From an uncultured Oscillospiraceae bacterium (GTDB taxonomy: Bacteria; Bacillota; Clostridia; Oscillospirales; Oscillospiraceae), in the NCBI GenBank assembly GCA_934630495.1, contig CAKTVW010000002.1, forward strand, positions 1-64,000: a DNA stretch of 64,000 nt, in the 5' to 3' direction. The notes beneath the pieces are model-generated. The model saw only the letters and a program-made list of their open reading frames with translations. It was not told the origin of the DNA and did not search any database. A program made the translations under genes and the position numbers. This document shows positions 9,257 to 24,800 of the stretch, one piece after another (within the stretch, counting starts at the first letter, position 1; each line of letters begins with the position of its first letter).

Positions 9257-9987
9257 GTACGCATATCGGAGCAAAGCCCGGCGAAATTGCCGGAACAGTC
9301 CTCCTGCCCGGCGACCCCATGCGGGCAAAGTATATTGCAGAAAACTACCTGACCGATGCGGCGTGCTTCAATACCGTCCGCAATATGCTGGGCTATACCG
9401 GTTATTACGGCGGCCGCCGAATTTCGGTCATGGGAACGGGCATGGGCGTTTCCTCCTGCGGGATCTATGCCCATGAGCTGATCTGTGATTACGGCGCCGA
9501 TACGCTCATCCGCATCGGAACGGCCGGAGGCATCAGCGAAAAGCTGAAGCTGGGCGACCTTGTGATTGCCTCCGGCGCTTCCACGACCAGCGACTGCAAC
9601 CGGCATATCTTCCCGGGCACCTACTGCCCGCTTGCGGATTTTGACCTTGTGCGGGCGGCGTACCGTATTGCGAAGGAGCGCGGTTATCCGGCCCATGTGG
9701 GCGGCATCCTTACCGGCGACCTGTTTTATAACGATGATGCGCCGGCTGACGCGATGCTGCAATGGCAGCGCTACGGCGTCCTTGCGGGCGAAATGGAGAG
9801 CGCGATCCTCTTTACGCTGGCGAAGAAATACGGCGTGCGCGCGCTGACGATCGTCACCGTGGCCGACAGCATTGCCTTTTCCGGCGAGCTGACGGCAGAG
9901 CAGCGGGAGCGTTCACTGGACACCATGATCCGTCTGGGCTTGGACACCGCGCTTGCAATGCCGGAGAAAAAGGAGGCGGAACAATGA
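9253..9987 (+). CDS. deoD: Purine nucleoside phosphorylase, DeoD type
   Basis: Phosphorolytic cleavage of purine (deoxy)nucleosides to base plus (deoxy)ribose-1-phosphate, in the cytosol. The 244 residues match the hexameric DeoD class: LLPGDPMRAKYIAENYL (phosphate site), MGTGMGVSSCGIY, RIGTAGG with the phosphate-binding Arg, EMESA for ribose contacts, and VADSIAF carrying the catalytic Asp in place of the usual VSDH. Overlaps the next gene by ATGA. The next gene is a second copy with a more typical VSDG, so the two may divide substrates. Confidence 0.92.
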   Translation: MSTHIGAKPGEIAGTVLLPGDPMRAKYIAENYLTDAACFNTVRNMLGYTGYYGGRRISVMGTGMGVSSCGIYAHELICDYGADTLIRIGTAGGISEKLKLGDLVIASGASTTSDCNRHIFPGTYCPLADFDLVRAAYRIAKERGYPAHVGGILTGDLFYNDDAPADAMLQWQRYGVLAGEMESAILFTLAKKYGVRALTIVTVADSIAFSGELTAEQRERSLDTMIRLGLDTALAMPEKKEAEQ

Positions 9988-10694
9988 GTACACCGCATAT
10001 TCAGGCGAACTGCGGAGAAATCGCGCCCCGCATTCTTCTGCCGGGCGACCCGCTCCGCGCGAAGTACATTGCAGAGACATTTTTTGATTCGCCGGTCTGC
10101 TTTAACCGCACGCGCGGCGTATACGGCTACACGGGAACGTATAAGGGCGTGCCCGTTTCCGCGATGGGAACGGGTATGGGCATCCCGTCGATCTCGATCT
10201 ATGCGAGCGAGCTGGTAAAGTTTTACGGCGTGAAGACGCTGATCCGCGTCGGGACCTGCGGCTCGTTCCGCGAGGAGATCGGACTGAAGGATATCATTCT
10301 GGCGCAGGGCTGCTGCACGGACAGCGGCATCCTTCGCCACAAATTTGACGGAGATTATGCGCCGCTTGCGGACTTTGAGCTGCTGAACACCGCCTATGAG
10401 ACGGCGCTCGAGCGCGGCAAGAAGGTCTATGTCGGGCTGGTCAAATCCTCCGATCTGCTCTACCAAAAGGACAAGCCCTACGGCTTTGAAAACTGGATCA
10501 AATACGGCGCGATCGGGGCCGAGATGGAGGGCGCGGCGCTCTACACCATAGCTGCCCGCTATAACGCCCGCGCACTGTGTGTCTGCTCCGTCAGTGACGG
10601 AAAGTTCCAGAAGGAGGTCCTGTCTCAGGAGGAGAAGGAGCGCTCCTTAAAGGATATGCTGGAGCTGGCGCTGGAAGCGGCGATCCGCTATTGA
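9984..10694 (+). CDS. deoD: Purine nucleoside phosphorylase, DeoD type (second copy)
   Basis: 236-residue paralogue of the preceding phosphorylase. LLPGDPLRAKYIAETFF, MGTGMGIPSISIYASELV, RVGTCG, EMEGAALYTIA and CSVSDGKF cover the phosphate, ribose and catalytic Asp sites. The frame is open upstream inside the previous gene, but the ATG at 9984 overlaps its stop codon as ATGA, has AGGAGG 7 nt upstream and begins the same N-terminal sequence as the paralogue, so it is the right start. Two adjacent DeoD genes suggest either broadened base specificity or division between ribo- and deoxyribonucleosides. Confidence 0.93.
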   Translation: MSTPHIQANCGEIAPRILLPGDPLRAKYIAETFFDSPVCFNRTRGVYGYTGTYKGVPVSAMGTGMGIPSISIYASELVKFYGVKTLIRVGTCGSFREEIGLKDIILAQGCCTDSGILRHKFDGDYAPLADFELLNTAYETALERGKKVYVGLVKSSDLLYQKDKPYGFENWIKYGAIGAEMEGAALYTIAARYNARALCVCSVSDGKFQKEVLSQEEKERSLKDMLELALEAAIRY

Positions 10695-10698
10695 GCCG

Positions 10699-11220
10699 AT
10701 GCCGCGCAGAAAAACGGTCGCGGTCGTCGGCTCGGCAGAGTGCGTCGCGTCGGACGAATGCTGGCAGACCGCATACCGCCTCGGCGCACGGCTCGTCAAG
10801 GACGGCTGCCGCGTTCTGACAGGCGGCCTCGGAGGCGTGATGGAGGCGGCGCTTGCGGGCGCAAGGAGCGCCGAAAACTACCGCGAGGGCGATACGATCG
10901 CCGTGCTTCCGTCCTTTGACACCTCGGCGGCGAATCCCTATGCCGACATTGTGATCGCCACGGGCGCGGACGTTCACATGAACGGGATCGTCGCCAATGC
11001 CGATGCAGTGATCGCCGTCGGCGGCGGTGCGGGGACGCTCTGCGAGATTGCAATGGCGCTGGAGCGCGGGCGTCCCGTGATGGCCTTTTGCGGGATCGAC
11101 GGCAGCAGCCGACGTGCCGCGCGGTTCGCTGCCGCCTCGGGTGCGCCGGTCGAGCCGCTGTCCTCTGCGGAAGAAGTAACGGAAAAGCTGAAAAAACTGT
11201 GGAAGGACGAGGGTGTATGA
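10699..11220 (+). CDS. LOG-like (TIGR00725-type) Rossmann-fold protein
   Basis: A 173-residue protein of the LOG/SLOG superfamily. It has VAVVGSAE at the first strand, GGLGGVMEAALAGA for nucleotide binding and GGGAGTLCEIAMAL, the family GGGxGTxxE signature that includes the catalytic Glu of cytokinin-activating phosphoribohydrolases. True LOG enzymes release ribose-5-phosphate from nucleoside monophosphates; members of this subgroup are uncharacterised. The start lies 4 nt after the phosphorylase stop with only a weak ribosome site, so translation is probably coupled. A paralogue follows with an overlapping start. Confidence 0.75.
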   Translation: MPRRKTVAVVGSAECVASDECWQTAYRLGARLVKDGCRVLTGGLGGVMEAALAGARSAENYREGDTIAVLPSFDTSAANPYADIVIATGADVHMNGIVANADAVIAVGGGAGTLCEIAMALERGRPVMAFCGIDGSSRRAARFAAASGAPVEPLSSAEEVTEKLKKLWKDEGV

Positions 11221-11780
11221 CCGAGCGGAGAAAAATGGTCGCGGTGATCGGCTACGCGCATCTGGAAGAAAGCAGCCCGGCGTACCGCGAGGCGCAGGAG
11301 CTTGGCAAAGCGCTGGTCGGGCATGGCTTCCGCGTCGTCACGGGCGGCTTGGGCGGTGTGATGGAGGCTGCACTGCGCGGCGCGAAGTGCGCCGAAAGCT
11401 ACCGCGAGGGGGATACCGTCGCGCTTCTTCCGTCGTTTGACGCTTCGGCGGCGAACGGCTATGCCGATATCGTGATCGCCACGGGGACCGACGTCTACCG
11501 CAACGCGATGGTGGCGAATGCCGATGCCGTGATCGCGATCGGCGGCGGCGCGGGAACACTTTCGGAGCTGTCCTACGCGTGGCACCTTTGCAGACTGATC
11601 GCCGTCTATCGCCAATTCGGCGGGTGGGCCGCATCGCTGGCGGATCAGGTGCTGGACGGGCGTGAGCGCTGCACCGACGGGGACGACCGCCTTTTCGGCG
11701 TGTCCTCGGCGGCGGAGGTCCTTGCACTGCTGGACGAGCGCCTCGGAAAATATACACTTCGCCCGCCGAAGCTTACATAG
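11217..11780 (+). CDS. LOG-like (TIGR00725-type) Rossmann-fold protein (paralogue)
   Basis: 187-residue paralogue of the preceding gene: VAVIGYAHLEES, GGLGGVMEAALRGA and GGGAGTLSELSYAW are retained, with a C-terminal extension RQFGGWAASLADQVLD of the kind seen in longer family members. The ATG overlaps the preceding stop (ATGA). It is the last gene before a strong terminator, so the nucleoside operon probably ends here. A role in base or nucleotide salvage is inferred only from the company it keeps. Confidence 0.75.
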   Translation: MTERRKMVAVIGYAHLEESSPAYREAQELGKALVGHGFRVVTGGLGGVMEAALRGAKCAESYREGDTVALLPSFDASAANGYADIVIATGTDVYRNAMVANADAVIAIGGGAGTLSELSYAWHLCRLIAVYRQFGGWAASLADQVLDGRERCTDGDDRLFGVSSAAEVLALLDERLGKYTLRPPKLT

Positions 11781-11786
11781 CGCACG

Positions 11787-11821
11787 AAAAAACACCGAAT
11801 GCCCTGCATTCGGTGTTTTTT
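11787..11821 (+). terminator. Intrinsic terminator of the nucleoside operon
   Basis: A perfect 16-bp hairpin (AAAAAACACCGAATGC with its complement, CCT loop) ending in six T residues, 6 nt after the last LOG-like gene. The same hairpin recurs at 12075-12109. The A-run before it makes it able to act in both directions. Confidence 0.85.
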
Positions 11822-11966
11822 CAGACTGTCCCCAAAGTCCGTAATCGTCAAAATCGGTTCACTTTTTTATGGATTTTCAGCCCCTGCGTTTTAATTCAAA
11901 AAGCAGAATATCTCGAATTTTATAATGCAAAAAAATGCTTGCTTCGCAAGGATTTTGACTTGCTGC

Positions 11967-12074
11967 GCAACTCACGCCCTACCGTACCTATGTACGCCGA
12001 CGGGCGTGAGTTGCTTGCCTTCCGAACTTTTTGGCAGTCTGTCAGCGTGCCGAAAAGGGTTTTTCGACACGCTG
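11967..12074. repeat. Palindromic hairpins upstream of rpoB
   Basis: GCAACTCACGCCC (11967-11979) pairs perfectly with GGGCGTGAGTTGC (12002-12014), with a smaller GTAC palindrome in the loop. A second hairpin formed by CAGCGTG and CACGCTG arms spans about 12046-12074. The rest of 11822-12140 shows no credible gene; it looks like a small intergenic repeat element between two copies of the same terminator. Confidence 0.5.
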
Positions 12075-12109
12075 AAAAAACACCGAATGCCCTGCATTCG
12101 GTGTTTTTT
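12075..12109. terminator. Second copy of the nucleoside-operon terminator
   Basis: Identical 16-bp hairpin with CCT loop and T-run as at 11787-11821, placed 32 bp before the rpoB promoter. Two identical terminators would insulate rpoBC from read-through. Confidence 0.75.
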
Positions 12110-12140
12110 ATAATTTATGCAATTTTTTCTCGGGAATCCA

Positions 12141-12169
12141 TTGACGGACAAAGAAAAATGTGCTATACT
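12141..12169 (+). promoter_or_regulatory. Strong promoter of rpoBC
   Basis: TTGACG and TATACT with a 17-nt spacer and an extended TG upstream of the -10. The predicted start near 12176 leaves an untranslated leader of about 240 nt before rpoB, which contains short hairpins but no gene I can support. Confidence 0.75.
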
Positions 12170-12418
12170 TGTAACCTATACTGCAATAGTATCGCCAAGC
12201 ACACTTTTTCACTTTCCGAAAGTATTATACCACGCTTTGCGGGAAGATGCAAGAGGGAAATTACAAAAAATGTACAACGCACCCGTGCGTATCATTTTTT
12301 ATTTCCGCGTGCCGATACGAAAAAGCCGAGCGGCGGCCGAAGATGCTCCGCCCACGGAAAAATCCGACACAGCAAGCGAATAACACCCTATGATAACAGA
12401 AAGGCGTGATGATCTTAT

Positions 12419-16171
<3,753 letters not shown>

Positions 16172-16186
16172 GGGAGGAGGAATACC

Positions 16187-19879
<3,693 letters not shown>

Positions 19880-19884
19880 CCGAA

Positions 19885-19912
19885 ACGGGCCGCCTCGTAA
19901 GAGGTGGCCCGT
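19885..19912 (+). terminator. First hairpin after rpoC
   Basis: ACGGGCCGCCTC pairs with GAGGTGGCCCGT around GTAA, 5 nt after the rpoC stop. No T-run, so it may be a stabilising 3' hairpin rather than a complete terminator. Confidence 0.55.
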
Positions 19913-19918
19913 CAGTCT

Positions 19919-19965
19919 GTCAAAGAACCCCTGCTTCCATTTACTGAAAGCAGGGGTTCTTTGAC
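19919..19965. terminator. Second hairpin after rpoC
   Basis: Eighteen-bp stem starting GTCAAAGAACCCC, with an 11-base loop and a T-rich 3' arm. It can serve either strand. Confidence 0.6.
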
Positions 19966-19972
19966 AGGCTGA

Positions 19973-20014
19973 AGCTCGGGAGCACGTTGCCTGTGCTCCC
20001 GAGCTTGATTTTTT
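19973..20014. terminator. Third hairpin, intrinsic terminator between rpoC and the YibE/F gene
   Basis: AGCTCGGGAGCAC pairs perfectly with GTGCTCCCGAGCT, followed on the plus strand by TTGATTTTTT. It separates rpoC from the convergent gene ending at 20053. Confidence 0.8.
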
Positions 20015-20052
20015 GCGGTATTTTCTGAAATCTGAAAAATAAACGGTCGGTA

Positions 20053-21525
20053 TTATGCTTTTTTGGACGCTTTTCCGTGCCGCTTCCCGTAGAGCAGCAT
20101 ACCGATAAGGACCGTCAGCGGCACGGCAAGAATTACGCCGATGGAGCTGGCAATGGCCTGCAGGACCTCCAGCGAGAAGTAGGTCGTGCTCATGAGCTGG
20201 GTGAGCGAGGGGCGCAGCGAGGTCAGATAAATGATCGTGATGAACGCGCCGCCGACGACCGCGAGGATCAGCGTGTTGGTCATCGTGCCGACCATATCGC
20301 GGCCGATGTTCATGCCGGAGCGGAGCAGCTCACGGCGCGTCAGGTTCGGATTGACCGCCACCAGCTCGTTCATGGCGGAGCTGATGCTCATGGCGACGTC
20401 ATTGACCGCGCCCAGCGCGGCGATCATGATTCCGCCGACCATCAGGTCCTTGATCTGGATGGAGGACAGGGGATTCTGCATCAGCTTCAGCTCCTTGATC
20501 TGCTCGATGGCAGGCTCCGCGTCAAGCGTCAGGTAGCCGTTGAGCCGCAGCAGCCAGCTTGCAAGCTTCGCAAAGAGCATGGCAAACAGCACGCCCGCGA
20601 TCGTGCCGAGGATCGCACAGGCGGTTTTTTTGTTGACGCCGTCCAGCAGAACGAACTCCACGATCGTAACATAAGTACACATCAGGAGGATTGTCGGGAG
20701 CGTGGGCCAGCCGTCGATCAGCAGCGGGATCAGAACGGTGAAGATACAGAGAATCGTAAAGCCAAGCCCGATCAGGGATTTCGCGCCCACCATAGTGCCG
20801 ACCAGCACCGTGATAAGCAGAAACGCCAGAATGACGATGCCGACGGGAACGCTGCGGTCGTATTCGCGCATCACGATGTTTTCCAGCTCTCCGTCGGTAT
20901 AGGAAAAGGAGAGGATCACGCGATCGCCGATATCCAGCACGGTGCCGTAGTGGATGCCGAGATCGTTTTTAATGCCCGAATACACCTCGCCCTTGTGGCT
21001 CCCGCTGACGATGCGCACGGTGATGATCTGCTTTCCGACCGGGACGTCCTCCAGATTCTGCTGCCCCTGATAGTAGCTGTCTTCGATGGAAATGACCTCG
21101 GCCCGTTCGTAAGCAATGCCGGTCTGCACGGCCGACTGCGGCGCGGCCTCCACTGTCAGCGCGCGGTCATAGGCACAGAGAAAAACGACGGCCGCAAGCG
21201 TCAGGATCAGCGCGGGCAGCAGGCGCTCGGAAACCTTCCGCTGCTTATCCGCAAGGGGAGATGCGCCGCCCGCCTGCGCGAGCTTTTTACGTAGGGTGTC
21301 GCTGCGGCGGGAGAGCAGGATCATGCAGATGCCGCCGACGATCATCAGCGCCATGGTGACGATCTGCAAAAAATTCGCGCTGCCTGCCGCGATCCGACAG
21401 ATCAGGAGCACCGTGCTTGCCAGAACGGTTACGGCACCGATGATGAGGTAGATCAGCTCCTTTTTTGCGGCGCACCGCATGAAAAATCGCCGCAGAGCGG
21501 ACGGCTGTTTCGATTGTTCTTTCAT
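20053..21525 (-). CDS. YibE/F family membrane protein
   Basis: Polytopic inner-membrane protein of 490 residues with unknown biochemical function. Two hydrophobic helices near the N-terminus (about 24-80) are followed by a helix at about 103-120, an extracytoplasmic beta-rich segment, then at least six more helices in the YibE/F domain, which includes KSLIGLGFTILCIF and GAVNDVAMSISSAMNE. The ATG is preceded by GGAGGTTCGC. It is monocistronic, convergent with rpoC, and served by a near-perfect promoter. Relation to transport has been suggested for the family, but nothing here fixes a substrate. Confidence 0.85.
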   Translation of the reverse strand: MKEQSKQPSALRRFFMRCAAKKELIYLIIGAVTVLASTVLLICRIAAGSANFLQIVTMALMIVGGICMILLSRRSDTLRKKLAQAGGASPLADKQRKVSERLLPALILTLAAVVFLCAYDRALTVEAAPQSAVQTGIAYERAEVISIEDSYYQGQQNLEDVPVGKQIITVRIVSGSHKGEVYSGIKNDLGIHYGTVLDIGDRVILSFSYTDGELENIVMREYDRSVPVGIVILAFLLITVLVGTMVGAKSLIGLGFTILCIFTVLIPLLIDGWPTLPTILLMCTYVTIVEFVLLDGVNKKTACAILGTIAGVLFAMLFAKLASWLLRLNGYLTLDAEPAIEQIKELKLMQNPLSSIQIKDLMVGGIMIAALGAVNDVAMSISSAMNELVAVNPNLTRRELLRSGMNIGRDMVGTMTNTLILAVVGGAFITIIYLTSLRPSLTQLMSTTYFSLEVLQAIASSIGVILAVPLTVLIGMLLYGKRHGKASKKA

Positions 21526-21562
21526 TGCGAACCTCCGTAAAACGGGAAATTAGGATGCTATG

Positions 21563-21591
21563 ATTATAATGCAGCGCGGATTTTCTGTCAA
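21563..21591 (-). promoter_or_regulatory. Consensus sigma-A promoter of the YibE/F gene
   Basis: TTGACA-N17-TATAAT on the minus strand, a perfect match to both hexamers and spacer, about 38 nt before the start codon. Confidence 0.8.
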
Positions 21592-21612
21592 GAAAAAGCG
21601 CGTGTAAGCGCG

Positions 21613-21786
21613 GTCGGGAACGGCATACAGGGCAAATTCAACAAGAATCCGAAAAGCATTGAAAATCAAGACTTCTTTATTCAAATGAAGAAATGTAAAG
21701 GGACTATTCTCAAGGACATGAAAGATGCCGCTTGTGATTATCAACAAAAATTGCAAAAAGGGGAGGCGGGGCGCTTTTTGGTATAG
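21613..21786 (+). pseudogene. Possible remnant of a low-GC gene
   Basis: Within the 354-bp spacer 21526-21879, one plus-strand frame stays open to a TAG at 21784 and would read GIQGKFNKNPKSIENQDFF then MKKCKGTILKDMKDAAC. Base composition is clearly lower in GC than every neighbouring gene, which suggests a decayed insertion. No ribosome site, no start and no family I recognise, so it may be chance. Confidence 0.2.
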
Positions 21787-21879
21787 CAATTCCGTAAAAT
21801 TTGTGGTATCATTTTAATATCATTATAGGTATCTCTGCGCTTTCGCGGGGGTATCGGCAAAATACGAGGAGGATCAAAC

Positions 21880-24800
21880 ATGAGTAAAACGCTCAAGAGA
21901 GTCGTTTCTGCCCTTTTGGTGGCGGTAATGGTTCTTGCAATGCTGCCTACGTTCTCGATGGCTTCGTCTGAGCTGTTTGACGTGACCCCGATCGACGGAG
22001 TCCCCGATGCAGGCCAGCCTTTCGTCATCTACGCAGCCAGCGCCGGCGTCGTTGCCGGTGCGGAGGCAAGCGGCGGCAAAACGTCCGGCTATGCCGCAGT
22101 GGCCAATGAGGAAAACAAGAACCTCAAGGTCGGAGACGGCACCGGCGTCTATAAGCTCGTCGCCAATTCCGGCGGCTCCTACTACCTGACCTGCGGCGGC
22201 AAGTACTACACCGCCAGCAGCACCAGCGCGGCAAGCTTCACCGCTTCCCCGGCCAAAGGCTCCAAGTGGAAGATCGAGAAGCTCGGCGACGGCTATCGCA
22301 TTGCCAACACCGACTTCTTCTATCAGACCAACCCGGCCTGCCTTGAGGTCTACAACTCCGCGTTCAGCCCCTACGGCTATCAGGAGACCAGCGCTTCGAT
22401 CTACACCATGAGCTTCTACGCGATCGACGAGACGGCCGCCGACCCCGACGGCGACGGCTATGTCGGCACGAAGCCCGTTGCGCAGCCGCTTCCCAACGAC
22501 GGCGACAAGGTCGTTATTTATAATGAATACGGCGCAGCTGTCATGGGTCCCCAGTCCGACGACGCGACCGCCCCGTCTCTCGAGCCGATCACTTCCACGC
22601 TCGATGACGCCGGCAACCTCAACGTCGGCAACGGCGGCCTGATCTTCACCGTTCACAAGAGCGGCGAGTACTACACCTTTGAAAACAAGGGCACTTTCCT
22701 GCGTACCTCCGAGAACGCGGAAGACGGCACCAACGCCGAGTGCCTCTACTTCGACACCGTCGAGTCCGACTATACCCAGTGGAGACTCGAAGAAGTGACC
22801 GGCGGCTACGTCATGTACAACAAGGCTGCGAAGTATAAGAAGAACTCCGTCTGCATCGAGTTCTTCAGCAATTCCTTCAGCGGCTGGACGTACAACGGCT
22901 CCATGCACCTGTTCGCCATGAACTTCTACAAGGTCGAAGACACCTTCGGTCTGGGCTATGTTCTCAACCCGAAGGTCAACATCACCGCGAACGATGCCTT
23001 TGTCGGCGTCGACTACGACTTCTCCTTCGTTCTTGACGAGCTGACGGCTGTCAAGGAGCTGAAGGCTGTTTACAGCTTCGACGGCGGCGCGGAGAAGGCG
23101 CTGACGCCCGCGCAGGTCGACACCTACAGCTACACCGCGACCATCCCGATGGCGGAGCTTGCGGGTAAGAGCAATTTGACCATCACCGTTTCCGCGAAGA
23201 ACGAGTACGACATGGAGTACAGCGCGACCGAGACGATCCAGATCAAGGATGAGCCGCTGATCGTTTCCGTTTCTCCGCTGCCCAATGCCGCGACGCTCTC
23301 CGAGAAGCGCCCCGAGATCGGTGCACAGATCGCAAACTGCGGCAGCAACCCCACCGTCGTGATGACCATTGACGGCGTTGCCGTGCAGACCACCGTAACG
23401 GCGGAGAAGATCTCCTACAAAGCCGCCGAGAACATGGCCGACGGCCGTCATGTCGTCGAGCTGAAGATCACCCGTGCCGACGGCAAGAAGGCGGAAATGA
23501 CATGGTCCTTCTTTGTCGGCGAAGCGGGCATGAGCCTCTACTTCGGCCAGATCCACTCCCATACCGCGCAGTATTCCGACGGCGCCGGTACGCTTGCGGA
23601 TGCTTACGAGCATGCAATGAAGGCGAACGATGTGGACTTCCTCATCGTCACCGACCACTCCAACTATTTTGATACGACTTCCACCGCGACTACGAGCAGC
23701 TACTACGATCTTACTTCCCTCTCCAAGGGCAACAGCCTGACCAAGTGGGAAGAGGCGAAGGCAACTGCGGCCGAGTACGATGCGAAGAGCACGGATTTCG
23801 TTGCCGCTTACGGCTACGAAATGACTTGGTCCGGCGGCCCCGGCCACACCAACACCTTCAACACCTACGGCACGGTTTCCCGTAACAATGCTTCGCTGAA
23901 CGAGAAGAGCAATTCCTATGCGGGCATGCATCTGTATAACGACCTGATGGTCAACGCCAACAACGGCCTTGATGTCGACGGCAACCCGGTTGCAGACGGC
24001 GTGAAGACCAAGTGGATCGAGGATGCTCCTGTTGTTTCTCAGTTCAACCACCCCGGCACAACCTTCGGTACCTTCGATGATTATGCCGGCTATACGCCCA
24101 CCCGCGATGTTGTCCTCAACCTTATCGAAGTCGGCAACGGCGAAGGCGCCGTCGGCGGCAGCTCCTACTGGCCGAGCTACTCCGAGTATGACAAGTGCCT
24201 TGCCAAGGGCTGGCACGTTGCTCCTACCAACAACCAGGATAACCACAAGGGTAAGTGGGGCGACTCCAACACCTGCCGTGACGTTATCATTACCGACGAC
24301 TTCACCGAGACCGGCCTGTATAAGGCAATGGCCGAGCGCCGCGTCTATGCGACCGAGGACCAGAACCTGCGTATCTACTACTATCTGAACGATCAGATCA
24401 TGGGTACGGTCATCGATACCGGCGTTGAGGAAGTCAAGACCGTCCATATCACCGCCTCCATCTCCGATCCCGACGGCGAAAAGCTCGGCAAGATCGAGAT
24501 CATCGGCGAAAACGGCCTGACGCTCAAGAGCTTTACCGCTTCCGGCTCCACCTATGAGCTGGACACCACGCTGGATAACACCGACGCTTACTACTACCTG
24601 AAGGTCACGCAGGCCGACGGCGATATCGCGGTCACCGCTCCTGTCTGGGTGGGCGCTGCTACCCCGATCACCTGCGAGGTCAAGACTAATGCCGCTCTGA
24701 GCGTTGTCGGCGATTCCGAGACGATCACCGCTACCATCGTCAACGGCGCAACGAAGGACTACAACCTGTCCAGAGTCCGCTTCGCTATGACCGATGCCAA

